Shown here in pieces: positions 43,673-53,693 of a stretch of 64,000 nt of DNA. How positions within the stretch are numbered: the stretch's first letter is position 1; every line of letters starts with the position of its first letter. The position numbers and the translations under genes were made by a program. This DNA is from Bradyrhizobium guangdongense (GTDB lineage Bacteria; Pseudomonadota; Alphaproteobacteria; Rhizobiales; Xanthobacteraceae): positions 930,001 to 994,000 of the forward strand of contig NZ_CP030051.1 of NCBI RefSeq assembly GCF_004114975.1, in the 5' to 3' direction. Under the pieces are notes generated by a model that was given only the letters and a program-made list of their open reading frames with translations, did no database searches and had not been told where the DNA came from.

Positions 43673-44475
43673 CCTACATCCCCCTTGCTTACGGCGATCT
43701 GATCCTGCCCGCGCTCCTCGTCGTCATGGACGGGGTTCTCTCGCTTGCTCTCCACCTCAAGCTCGAGAGGCAGCTGGCCGTCGCCACGCTCAGGATGGTA
43801 ATCCAGCTCGTGCTGGTCGGATACGTGCTGACCTTCCTGTTTGCCGCCGTCTCGCCGCTCTGGACCGCGCTTGCGGCCTTCATCATGGTCCTGTTCGCCT
43901 CGCGCGAGATCGTCGCGCGGCAGAAGCGGCGTCTTCCCGGCATCTGGAGCTACGGCCTCGGCGCGTCATGCACGCTGCTCGCCGCCGGCACCGTGACGAT
44001 GTTCGCGCTGCTCACGCAGCTGCGCCCGGATCCCTGGTATCACCCCCGCTACGCGCTGCCGCTGCTCGGCATGATCCTGGGCAACACCATGACGGGGATC
44101 AGCCTCGGGCTGGACGTCCTGATCACCGGCCTCGTGCGTGAACGCAGTGCCATCGAAGCTTGCCTCGCGCTCGGCGGCACGCGGTATCAAGCCGTGTTGC
44201 CGGTCGTCAGGGATGCGCTCCGAAGCGGATTCACGCCGATCATGAACAGCATGGCGGCGATCGGCCTTGTCTCCTTGCCGGGCATGATGACCGGTCAGAT
44301 TCTCGCCGGTGTCGCGCCGGTCGATGCGGCAAAATATCAGCTCTTGATCATGTTCCTGATCGCGGGCGGAACGGGCTTGGGTACGCTGGCCGCCGTGCTC
44401 GGTGGCGCAAGGCTGCTGACGGACCAGCGCCACCGTCTGCGCCTCGATCGCATTTCGACCGGAGAGCCGGCCTGA
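43669..44475 (+). CDS. fetB: UPF0014/FetB-type ABC permease
   Basis: This 268-residue protein has about seven membrane segments. The UPF0014 pattern is ALHLKLERQLAVATLRMVIQLVLVGYVL, GMILGNTMTGISLGLDVL, ERSAIEACLALGGTRYQAV and SLPGMMTGQILAG. FetB works with FetA and, in E. coli, lowers cellular iron. The start is GTG overlapping the fetA-like stop. Metal or other substrate specificity here is inferred from the family only. Confidence 0.88.
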   Translation: MTYIPLAYGDLILPALLVVMDGVLSLALHLKLERQLAVATLRMVIQLVLVGYVLTFLFAAVSPLWTALAAFIMVLFASREIVARQKRRLPGIWSYGLGASCTLLAAGTVTMFALLTQLRPDPWYHPRYALPLLGMILGNTMTGISLGLDVLITGLVRERSAIEACLALGGTRYQAVLPVVRDALRSGFTPIMNSMAAIGLVSLPGMMTGQILAGVAPVDAAKYQLLIMFLIAGGTGLGTLAAVLGGARLLTDQRHRLRLDRISTGEPA

Positions 44476-44550
44476 TCGTTGCGCCTCGCGCGAGACGGAA
44501 CCCGGACGGGGATTTGCCCGTTCCGGTCAGGCAACAAATGTGGAGCAACC

Positions 44551-45087
44551 ATGAAATGGATGCTGGTGGTCCTTGTCGGCGGAATGACGCCGGTCAACAC
44601 CGATCTGGTGTTCGATAAATTCGCCGATTGCCTTTCGGCCGAAGAACAGATGCGCAAGCACTACGCCGACGCGTTCGAGGCCTGGGACAAATGGGCGGCG
44701 ATGAATATCGAGCGGCGTCACGACTATTCGAAAGCGCGTGATGCGCAAGCCAAGCGTCTCCTCAGCAACGTGGGAACGTGCGTGCCTCATGGTGACGGCT
44801 CCGTGGTGACACCGCAGGCCAGCCCGTCGCCGACGCCTTCCCCCAAACCCAGCCCAAACGGATTGAACGGAGCGTCCCAGGAGCATGTTTCGGGGCTGGC
44901 AGGTTCGAGACGGGAGGATTGCTTAGGCATTGTTAGCTTTTCTGGGCGAAAATCACCGCGTAGTTTTCAAATGATTCCCTTCCGCAATTTCCCGGATGAT
45001 CCGACGTGCGCGCGAGATCTGCATGCCTGCCGGCCAACGGGGCGCCGATGCCTCGCGACGAGGCGAACAACATTCGGCCGATCCTGA
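44551..45087 (+). CDS. Hypothetical protein with a well-formed N-terminal half
   Basis: The first about 80 residues (MKWMLVVLVGGMTPVNTDLV, then FDKFADCLSAEEQMRKHYADAFEAW) form a plausible short protein with one hydrophobic N-terminus and two cysteines. The remaining part, after SPSPTPSPKPSPN, has unusual composition and overlaps the start of the next small gene by 40 bases. The true stop may once have been earlier, or a frameshift may have extended it. The ATG at 44551 is 75 bases after fetB. Confidence 0.5.
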   Translation: MKWMLVVLVGGMTPVNTDLVFDKFADCLSAEEQMRKHYADAFEAWDKWAAMNIERRHDYSKARDAQAKRLLSNVGTCVPHGDGSVVTPQASPSPTPSPKPSPNGLNGASQEHVSGLAGSRREDCLGIVSFSGRKSPRSFQMIPFRNFPDDPTCARDLHACRPTGRRCLATRRTTFGRS

Positions 45088-45212
45088 TTTGTGAGACATG
45101 CAGGAAGCCGATGGATTTCCTGGCATCTCTTCCTGCCATCGCAAGCCTTCCCGCCGTTCATGCCTATCGCTGCCTGCCCTGTTTGCGGGTGGCCACGGCC
45201 GCGCTTCGATAG
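45048..45212 (+). CDS. Tiny zinc-ribbon protein
   Basis: This 54-residue protein has two CxxC pairs, CETC and CLPC, about 30 residues apart (ILICETCRKPMDFLASLPAI, then HAYRCLPCLRVA). The pattern is a zinc-ribbon seen, from memory, in small hypothetical proteins of Bradyrhizobium. The ATG at 45048 lies inside the tail of the preceding frame. Function is unknown. Confidence 0.55.
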   Translation: MPRDEANNIRPILICETCRKPMDFLASLPAIASLPAVHAYRCLPCLRVATAALR

Positions 45213-45258
45213 CGGGGGCGATTTGCCAAGCAACGTCTTGGGAACGGATCAGCGAAGA

Positions 45259-45606
45259 TTACGACAACGCCGAATCGATCGCGGCCTTGAGCTCAACCAG
45301 CAGACACGGCTTTATCACCACGGGGGTTCCTTTGAAGGCATCAGGGACTCCCGACGATCCATAGCCGCTCACGAAGAAGAACGGCTTGCCGCGACCGGCA
45401 ACGGTTGAGGCGATCGGCGTGATCACGTCACCGCCAAGATTTATGTCGAGTATTGCGAGATCGAACTCAGCGCTGCTTGCAAGCGCGGCACCCCGGCTGA
45501 CGTCGCCAGCCTCCGCAACGACCGAGTGCCCCGCCTCTTCGATCATGTCGACCAGCATCATTCTGATGAGGGCTTCATCTTCGACGAGGAGGACCGAAGC
45601 AGGCAC
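45259..45606 (-). CDS. Stand-alone response regulator receiver domain
   Basis: This 115-residue protein is a receiver only. It has the acidic pair Glu9/Asp10, phosphoacceptor Asp54 (AILDINLGG), Ser80 and Lys99 (VVIKP). There is no output domain. It begins 12 bases after a second receiver gene, so both are likely cotranscribed. Such CheY- or DivK-like proteins act by protein contact; the kinase is not encoded nearby. Confidence 0.88.
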   Translation of the reverse strand: MPASVLLVEDEALIRMMLVDMIEEAGHSVVAEAGDVSRGAALASSAEFDLAILDINLGGDVITPIASTVAGRGKPFFFVSGYGSSGVPDAFKGTPVVIKPCLLVELKAAIDSALS

Positions 45607-45618
45607 GATTTGCGACCC

Positions 45619-46032
45619 TTAGGCGGGCCCCGTCTGCTGCGAACCCACGTTCAAGAGCTGAGAAACAGCCGCAACGACTTGCGCGGGCGCAAATGGTTTC
45701 TGGAGCAGAATGCTGTTTGGTACACCGAGTACGGGCCACTTATCGGCGGCCGCGCCGGTCATGTAAACCACGGGAAAATGCGGGTCGATCTCACGGGCAG
45801 CTCGTGCGATCTCCCAGCCGTCAAGACGTCCCAGCAAGTTGACGTCGGTCACGACAGCCCGATAGGGCCTGAGGCCGCTCTTCAGCAGCGTAATCGCTTC
45901 CTCACCCGTCTTCACGATTTCGATCTCGAAACCGCCCTCGGCGAGGGCTTCCTCGACGATGATCTGGATCGCTTCCTCGTCTTCGACGACCAGGATGATC
46001 GGAAGTTCCGTAGCCGCGTCTTGTCCTGCCAT
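45619..46032 (-). CDS. Stand-alone response regulator receiver domain
   Basis: This 137-residue receiver has Glu17/Asp18, phosphoacceptor Asp63 (AVVTDVNLLG), Thr92 and Lys112 (LLQKPFAP). A short C-terminal tail follows the domain, with no DNA-binding part. It is the first gene of a receiver pair; the second starts 12 bases later. In Bradyrhizobium such pairs often accompany HWE kinases, but none is adjacent. Confidence 0.88.
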   Translation of the reverse strand: MAGQDAATELPIILVVEDEEAIQIIVEEALAEGGFEIEIVKTGEEAITLLKSGLRPYRAVVTDVNLLGRLDGWEIARAAREIDPHFPVVYMTGAAADKWPVLGVPNSILLQKPFAPAQVVAAVSQLLNVGSQQTGPA

Positions 46033-46450
46033 GTGTTACAAAGTGCACACACGGATTTTGTTCCGGCTGCGGAACGGGAGACCGCAAAATTAGGCCTGGA
46101 ACATTCGCGCATTTGCCAAGTTTTCCCGGTGCCCTTCCCCAAGGGTGACCCCAATGGCCCCAGCTCAATGCCCCCCATTTCCCCGCGAGCTGGGGCCAAG
46201 CCGGACATCGGAAGCCAAGACGCGGTTCAAGGCAGCGCGGCTCGCGTCGAAGCCCGGCTCTGCGCCGAGGCGCGGCCCAATGTCTCGGAATGAGCGCGAT
46301 CTTTCGGGACCACCGTGCGAGGTCAAAACCAAGCGGCCCAATCCACTCTTGCCAGAACGGATGAGGCCCCTTGCTTTGAACCGATGTTGCGAGCCTCCGG
46401 CCGGGCGCAAGCTCGTCCGGAGTCAATCGACACCCATGCAGCCTGCCCGT
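46033..46450. other. Intergenic stretch with a perfect inverted repeat
   Basis: These 418 bases hold no supported gene. TGGCCCCAGCTC (46155-46166) and GAGCTGGGGCCA (46187-46198) are perfect inverted arms with a 20-base loop, upstream of the receiver pair. They may be a regulatory site or the terminator of the cupin gene, which ends at 46451 on the minus strand. Confidence 0.55.
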
Positions 46451-46879
46451 TCAGGCAGGCTTCGATATCGGCTTGTCCTTCTCGACGATGTAATTGATCA
46501 GGAGTCTCGTCTTGGTGTCCGCTGCCTTGCCACCAGCATGCGGCGTCTCCGGCGGGATCTGGAATGCTTCGCCCGCCTTGATGATGCGCATCGGCTGTCC
46601 CTCGACCGGGAGTTCGCCGCCTCCGCCCTCCATGCAGTAGCTCGACTCGATTCCGGGATGCGTGTGACGCGGGATCGAAACGCCCGGCTCGATCGTGACG
46701 TCCATGATGATCGTTGTGTACCCCGGCGCGGGGCCGTCAATCTGCGACAGGATTTTCCGGGTCACCCCGCCGGCGGCAGGTGGCTGTGCGCCCTGCGCGA
46801 AAGCCTCCGTTGCGATGAAATCGGTAATTCCACAAATTGCACACGACGCCAAACCGGCGAAACCTCGACGTGTTAACAT
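46451..46879 (-). CDS. Cupin protein with a Tat-type signal
   Basis: This 142-residue protein starts MLTRRGFAGLASCAICG, a twin-arginine type signal (LTRRGF), with cleavage predicted near AFAQG. A single cupin domain follows with metal-ligand motif RHTHPGIESSYCMEGGGGE, then IIKAGEAFQIPPETPHAGG. Such small exported cupins bind metal or small ligands; the role here is unknown. The ATG at 46879 follows GGGAGGAAAAT. Confidence 0.85.
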   Translation of the reverse strand: MLTRRGFAGLASCAICGITDFIATEAFAQGAQPPAAGGVTRKILSQIDGPAPGYTTIIMDVTIEPGVSIPRHTHPGIESSYCMEGGGGELPVEGQPMRIIKAGEAFQIPPETPHAGGKAADTKTRLLINYIVEKDKPISKPA

Positions 46880-47184
46880 GATTTTCCTCCCTTTATAATT
46901 TAGCGCCCGCGCTACGCGGGTGCTCAATCCTAGCGGGATTTCCAGGCTGCGGGGAGGCAAAGCAGGCGCAACTCTTTGCGGTAAAATCTGCGGCCGGCCC
47001 GGCGCGCAGGTGCGGTCGAAGTCCGGGGATGACCAGACCCAAGGCGGACCCCGATGAGAGGCGAGGCAGAAATCTGCCCCCGTTCACCACATTTAAACCA
47101 TAAGGTTCTACGAAGGGGGACTTATCTGGGCTGCGGCGACATGCGCATAGCCTTCGTACAGAAGCCATCCATGGACTTCGGGCA
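46880..47184. other. Intergenic stretch, no gene seen
   Basis: This gap of 305 bases lies between the divergent cupin and lytic transglycosylase genes. A short hairpin (CCCGCGctaCGCGGG, near 46908-46922) lies close to the cupin start. I see no repeat copy or RNA gene. Confidence 0.45.
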
Positions 47185-48213
47185 ATGAAGGTTTGGCAGA
47201 CCGGCTGCATCGTGGCTCTCATCGCGTCCATTGGGGTCTTTCTGGCCGCCGGTAACAGACCGGCCGCGACGATGCCGGATGTCCTGCCGGCAGCGGCAGC
47301 GAACGTGGCTCCTGCGCTCGTGGTGACGCCTGCCTTGTACGCCGAGGCATCCGCCAGGCTTGCGGCGGCGCTTCGGGCCGACAGAGCAGAGCCTGGTCCG
47401 GCGACGTCGGCAGCTTCCGGGCCGTCGAGCAGCGGAGCCGAGATCGTCGCTGAACCCGTCGCGCCGAAACTGGCGTCGTTGGAGCCTGACACTGTCCAGC
47501 CGCTCTCCGCAGCGCGCGATGCGGTCAACGATGCTCCCAAAGCGGCGTCGGCGCCGGATTTCCGTTATCTGGTCTACTACGTCTGGTCCGAACTGCCGCC
47601 CGCCGAGAAACCGGCGGAGATCGTCTTGCGTGCGTTCAAGGACATTCCGGTGGGAACGCCGGCCGAAGAGATCAAGCGTGTGTCCGACGCCTTTGGTCTC
47701 GATGTCAATTTCATGATGGCGGTTGCCAAGATCGAATCCGGTTTCAACCCCAATCAACGCACCGGGTCCTATATCGGCCTGTTTCAGCTGAGCCAATATG
47801 AGTTCGGCAAGTTCGGCTTCGGGCAGATCCGCAATCCCAGGGACAACGCCGTTGCGGCCGCCTACAAGATCCTGACCGAGGGCGTCCAGTTCGGGTGGAT
47901 CACGCACCGGACGCCTGACATGAGCGATCTTTACCTGATCCATCAGCAGGGCTGGGAAGGCGCCGCCGAGCACGTCAGCCACCCCGCCCGCACCGCCTGG
48001 AAATCGATGTGCGCCACCAGCGAAGGCAAGGAGAAGGGCGAGAGGTGGTGCAAGCGCGCGATCTGGGGCAATGCGCTTCCGGCGTTCAAGCGCGCCTGGA
48101 AATCGGTGGACAATGTGACGTCGGAGGCGTTCGTCGGCATGTGGCGCGGCCGGGTCGCCGAATTCTACACGAAATATGTGGCGACCGCCGCTGCGGCGGC
48201 GACAAGCCAGTAA
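47185..48213 (+). CDS. Lytic-transglycosylase-like exported protein
   Basis: This 342-residue protein has an N-terminal signal/anchor (CIVALIASIGVFLAAG). A low-complexity Ala/Pro-rich linker leads to an SLT-type lysozyme fold from about residue 165, with catalytic Glu184 in MMAVAKIESGFNP and QRTGSYIGLFQLSQYEFGKF. It should cut peptidoglycan glycan strands. No secretion-system genes are adjacent, so it is probably a general wall enzyme. Confidence 0.85.
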   Translation: MKVWQTGCIVALIASIGVFLAAGNRPAATMPDVLPAAAANVAPALVVTPALYAEASARLAAALRADRAEPGPATSAASGPSSSGAEIVAEPVAPKLASLEPDTVQPLSAARDAVNDAPKAASAPDFRYLVYYVWSELPPAEKPAEIVLRAFKDIPVGTPAEEIKRVSDAFGLDVNFMMAVAKIESGFNPNQRTGSYIGLFQLSQYEFGKFGFGQIRNPRDNAVAAAYKILTEGVQFGWITHRTPDMSDLYLIHQQGWEGAAEHVSHPARTAWKSMCATSEGKEKGERWCKRAIWGNALPAFKRAWKSVDNVTSEAFVGMWRGRVAEFYTKYVATAAAAATSQ

Positions 48214-48336
48214 GCGGGCACCGAGGCCGCTAAGCCGCATCCTGAGGAGACTGCGGAGCAGTCGTCTCGGAGGAGGCCCGCGCCGAGACGCCGCCAAAGG
48301 CCAAATGCGATTGCCTTGCCATCGGCCGGCGGCTTG

Positions 48337-49323
48337 CTATTCCATCCAACGTGGAATGGGCAGATTCTTCTTGCGCAGGAATTCCGGGTTGAACAGCTTG
48401 GACTGATAGCGCTGTCCGCCATCCGCGAGGATGGTCACGATGGTCTTGCCCGGACCGAGGTCCCGTGCAAGTCGCATGGCTCCGACGATGTTGATGCCGC
48501 TCGAGCCACCGAGCACCAGCCCTTCGTGCTCGATCAGGTCGAAGAGAACCGGCAACGCTTCCTCGTCCGTGATCTGGTACGCCGCATCGATTGGCGTGCC
48601 TTCGAGATTCCTGGTGACACGCACTTGGCCGATCCCTTCGGTGATCGAGTCCCCTTCGCTCGTCAGCTCACCCTTGGTGAACCAGTTGTAGAGCGCGGCC
48701 CCCATGGGGTCGCTGAGCGCAATCCTGATGGCTGGATTTCGCTCCTTGAGGGCTCGTGCGACCCCACCCAAAGTCCCGCCACTGCCGACGGCGCAGGTAA
48801 AGCCGTCGATCTTTCCGCCCGTCTGCTCCCAAATCTCCGGCCCGGTCGTGCGATGATGGCCCTCGCGATTGGCAACGTTATCGAACTGATTGGCCCAGAA
48901 CGCGCCGAGCTGTTCGGCTAGCTGACCGGAATAGCGCGCGTAGTGACCGGGATTCGAATAGGGAACGGCAGGGACCAACCGCAGGTCCGCGCCGCACAGC
49001 CGCAGCATGTCCTTTTTCTCCTGACTTTGCGTGTCAGGCATCACGATCACGCTTCGATACCCCAGTGCATTCGCCACGAGCGCAAGGCCGATGCCGAGAT
49101 TTCCGGCCGTGCCTTCGACGATGACACCGCCGGGTCCGAGCTTGCCGGTTCGCTCGGCATCTTCCACCATGGCAAGGGCCGCACGATCTTTGATCGACCC
49201 GCCAGGATTGAGAAATTCGGCCTTGCCGTAGATCTCGCAGCCTGTGGCCTCCGACGCCCTTCGCAGCCTGATCAACGGCGTGTTGCCGATGGCGTCCAAA
49301 AATCCCGTTCGGATATTGTTCAT
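48337..49323 (-). CDS. cysK: Cysteine synthase A family enzyme
   Basis: This 328-residue PLP enzyme makes cysteine from O-acetylserine and sulfide, or a related beta-replacement. Lys45 in PGGSIKDRAAL binds PLP. TAGNLGIGLALVANALGY is the substrate loop with G-N, and GSGGTLGG is the phosphate loop. Its TAGN (not TSGN) motif differs from the most common CysK and may signal a different donor. It lies on the same strand as the methyltransferase and Rrf2 regulator genes upstream. Confidence 0.85.
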   Translation of the reverse strand: MNNIRTGFLDAIGNTPLIRLRRASEATGCEIYGKAEFLNPGGSIKDRAALAMVEDAERTGKLGPGGVIVEGTAGNLGIGLALVANALGYRSVIVMPDTQSQEKKDMLRLCGADLRLVPAVPYSNPGHYARYSGQLAEQLGAFWANQFDNVANREGHHRTTGPEIWEQTGGKIDGFTCAVGSGGTLGGVARALKERNPAIRIALSDPMGAALYNWFTKGELTSEGDSITEGIGQVRVTRNLEGTPIDAAYQITDEEALPVLFDLIEHEGLVLGGSSGINIVGAMRLARDLGPGKTIVTILADGGQRYQSKLFNPEFLRKKNLPIPRWME

Positions 49324-49460
49324 CGCCTGCCCACCTTCGCGCCTCAGGCGACTCTAGGCTGCGCAGCGGATAATTCCGTTCTTTAGTTCAGGCGATATGA
49401 GGAACGGCTTTGGCGTCTAACCCGCCCAATCGAAAATTCCATTCCGGCGCTGTGGCGGCA

Positions 49461-50144
49461 TTAGGCGTACGCGACCCAGCCGCGGAAGGCGAAGCCGGTG
49501 TAGAACAGCGTTGGCTCAGAGAACCCGGCCTCGCGCAGGACGAGTTCGTCCTGAGCAGGCGCCAGAATCTGCAGATGGTTGCTGACCGCATTCTGTGCGG
49601 CCGCGGCCTGCTCCGGCTCGACGCCGGATGCGGCCAGGAACGCTGAGTAGCGCGCCAGCCACAGCGGACGTTCCTTCTCTCCATCGGGCGCGCTCAGATG
49701 CGCGACCACGAACGGTGCGCGCGGTTTGAGCCGGCGGCGGACCTCCGAGGCGATGCGACGTCGTTCGGGAACATCCACGAAATGGAGGGTCAGGAGGCAG
49801 GTGGCGCCGTCGAATGGTCCCTCCGGGGCATCATCGATATAGCCTTGGTGAAAGCGCGCACGTGGTGCGAGCTCTCCCAGAGTCTGCCCGGCCAGCGCCA
49901 GCATCGGCCCAGAGGGGTCGACGCCGTCGAAGCGCCAACCGGGATGTGCCTGTGCAAAGGCTTTGAGCTCCAGGCCGCCACCGGCACCGAGGACGAGCAC
50001 TTGCCCATCGCCGGGGACGCTTTCGGCCAGCAAAATTGACGCCATGGATTGCATGGCGTCGTAGCCCGGCACGAAGCGCCGTGGTCCTTCGGTGTATCGA
50101 GCCACGAATTGCGGATCCGAAAATGCGGCTTGAATGTCGGTCAT
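49461..50144 (-). CDS. SAM-dependent methyltransferase (class I)
   Basis: This 227-residue methyltransferase has the SAM motif VLVLGAGGGLELKAFA, acidic motif II WRFDGVDPSGPMLA, and motif III YIDDAPEGPFDGATCLLTLHFV. The ATG at 50144 fits the family. It follows the Rrf2 regulator gene by 25 bases on the same strand, so it is the most direct candidate target. Its substrate is unknown. Confidence 0.86.
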   Translation of the reverse strand: MTDIQAAFSDPQFVARYTEGPRRFVPGYDAMQSMASILLAESVPGDGQVLVLGAGGGLELKAFAQAHPGWRFDGVDPSGPMLALAGQTLGELAPRARFHQGYIDDAPEGPFDGATCLLTLHFVDVPERRRIASEVRRRLKPRAPFVVAHLSAPDGEKERPLWLARYSAFLAASGVEPEQAAAAQNAVSNHLQILAPAQDELVLREAGFSEPTLFYTGFAFRGWVAYA

Positions 50145-50169
50145 GATGCAGTCCCGTGAATGGAGCCGT

Positions 50170-50628
50170 TCACGCGCCATGCGCGCTGATGTGATGGATC
50201 TTTCGAGACCCCAGCCGCTTGCGCAAATCCTCGCCCAGCATCGCCAGCGTCACTTCACCGAGGCGCGCCAGCAGCAGCGCCTCGGCATCGTCAAAGGCCT
50301 TTTCGAGCGCCGCATTGACGGCCTGCTCGACCAGGCAACCCGGTGCTTCCGTCCGGTTGCCCATGGCCAGAAGCGCAGGGCTGCCGAGCGCGACGTAAAC
50401 GTCGCGCAGCGTCACCTTGGAAAGATCGCAGGCCAGCGTCCAGCCGCCCCCGTGGCCTTTTTCCGAGCGCACGTAACCGAGGTCCCGCAGCCCCGCCATG
50501 ATGCGGCGGATCACCACCGGATTGGTGTCCATGGCTTTCGCCAGGGTCTCGGATGTGAACGGCCCCGGCTGCTGCGCCATGTGCAGCAGCACGTGGAGGA
50601 CGCCAGAGAGGCGGCTGTCACGTTTCAT
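50170..50628 (-). CDS. Rrf2-family transcriptional regulator
   Basis: This 152-residue regulator starts with the Rrf2 pattern [20 protein letters not shown] and has the wing [22 protein letters not shown]. Only two cysteines are present (about residues 67 and 98), so the three-cysteine iron-sulfur site of IscR/NsrR-like members is missing. It is closer in type to CymR/YwnA-like proteins. It sits in a row with a methyltransferase and a cysteine-synthase gene. Its start codon is part of a palindrome. Confidence 0.9.
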   Translation of the reverse strand: MKRDSRLSGVLHVLLHMAQQPGPFTSETLAKAMDTNPVVIRRIMAGLRDLGYVRSEKGHGGGWTLACDLSKVTLRDVYVALGSPALLAMGNRTEAPGCLVEQAVNAALEKAFDDAEALLLARLGEVTLAMLGEDLRKRLGSRKIHHISAHGA

Positions 50629-50664
50629 GTAACTTTATATGTTACATGATCGAGGAAAGGTCAA
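50626..50664 (-). promoter_or_regulatory. Rrf2 promoter with overlapping palindrome; probably leaderless
   Basis: CATGTAAC (50626-50633) and GTTACATG (50641-50648) are perfect arms around TTTATAT. On the minus strand TTGACC (50664-50659) and ATATAA (50640-50635) are 18 bases apart. The expected transcript start then falls on the ATG (50628), with no leader. The palindrome covers the -10 region, so autorepression is likely. Confidence 0.65.
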
Positions 50665-51021
50665 CCGGTTTCGGCATGCCCGACGCGAACGAATTCTCGT
50701 CACGTGTCGACAGACCACGAAACATTCCGCGCGCGGGATGCGGAGTGAAGCTTGAGGATATCGATGCGGAGGAGCGGGATGGCCCGGCCGAACAGGGCGC
50801 GATGATGACATCTTGCGCCTGTTTTGCCCGACGGGTCAAGCGCGTCTACGGTTTTTCGGAAATGTCGTGCTTCACGGACGAGTTGATGCGCGGACGACGC
50901 GCCATCCCTATCGCGTCGCGCTTCAAGGCTTGATTTCGCTACCCCCGGCTACTGTGCATGGGGTTGTTTTCAACTTTGTTCGAGGACGCGAACGCGGGAG
51001 GCGCAATTCGGCGCTCGGCCG
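50649..51021. other. Intergenic stretch, no supported gene
   Basis: A plus-strand frame of 95 codons (50646-50933) begins in the Rrf2 palindrome but shows no family pattern or ribosome site, so I leave it out. No RNA or repeat was seen. Confidence 0.45.
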
Positions 51022-53043
<2,022 letters not shown>

Positions 53044-53193
53044 GAGGCCTACGCATAGGACTCCGGGCCGCCGAATTCAACCGATCGGTGGGCCCGCTCT
53101 GCCGATTGTGACGCCAGGCGGGACTGTGACACGGTCCACATATCGCTGCTGCATGCCGTGCCAAGCTCCCCATCCGTTGCGAGGGAGAAATCC

Positions 53194-53379
53194 ATGCTGC
53201 TGGTCGATACGCTGCTGATCCTGTCGATGCTGTTTTTCCTGTTCCTGCCCATCACCGATCGCAGGACCGTTCGAATGAAGCTCTGCATGGTGTGTACGCT
53301 GCTGGCGGTGTTCTCGGTCTCCGCGAGCCGCACCCATGTCGCGCAGGTGCGGCTCGCCGGAATCGTCGCGCCGCGCTGA
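53194..53379 (+). CDS. Small two-segment membrane protein
   Basis: This 61-residue protein has a strongly hydrophobic N-terminus (MLLVDTLLILSMLFFLFLPI) and a second hydrophobic stretch (LCMVCTLLAVFSV). The ATG at 53194 follows GAGGGAGAAATCC, a strong ribosome site. No family is recognised. Confidence 0.6.
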   Translation: MLLVDTLLILSMLFFLFLPITDRRTVRMKLCMVCTLLAVFSVSASRTHVAQVRLAGIVAPR

Positions 53380-53524
53380 ACGCAGGTTCCCGTCGGCGCA
53401 CCTGAGCTGCGCAATTGGAACCAATCGCGGCCGCGAACATTCTGCGTGAGGGTTCGACGCGGGCCCGGGTCGCGTGCGCCTTCACGATGGTGTGCGCGAT
53501 GTCGCCTCTGGCGATGGGGAAGCT

Positions 53525-53689
53525 GTGAGTACAGTCATTGAGAACTTGCTGCTGCGGAAGCAGAAGCTCGTCGAACAGCTCGATACGGCGCAGTCGGTGG
53601 AGGACCGCGACAAAATCGAGCATCAGCTCGAACAGATCAACACCGCCCTGGATTTCCTCGATCGACCGGGCTCGAAGCAGGAGAGATAG
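53525..53689 (+). CDS. Small coiled-coil protein
   Basis: This 54-residue protein (V/M-STVIENLLLRKQKLVEQL, then EDRDKIEHQLEQINTALDFL) starts with GTG after GGGGAAGCT. It is almost entirely a charged amphipathic helix, probably a dimeric coiled coil. It ends four bases before the convergent GntR gene. Similar small proteins occur, from memory, in other bradyrhizobia. Confidence 0.6.
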   Translation: MSTVIENLLLRKQKLVEQLDTAQSVEDRDKIEHQLEQINTALDFLDRPGSKQER

Positions 53690-53693
53690 GCGA

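Noticed and set aside
50646..50933. 95-codon plus-strand frame upstream of the Rrf2 gene
   Set aside because: It starts inside the Rrf2 promoter palindrome, has no ribosome site and no recognisable family pattern.
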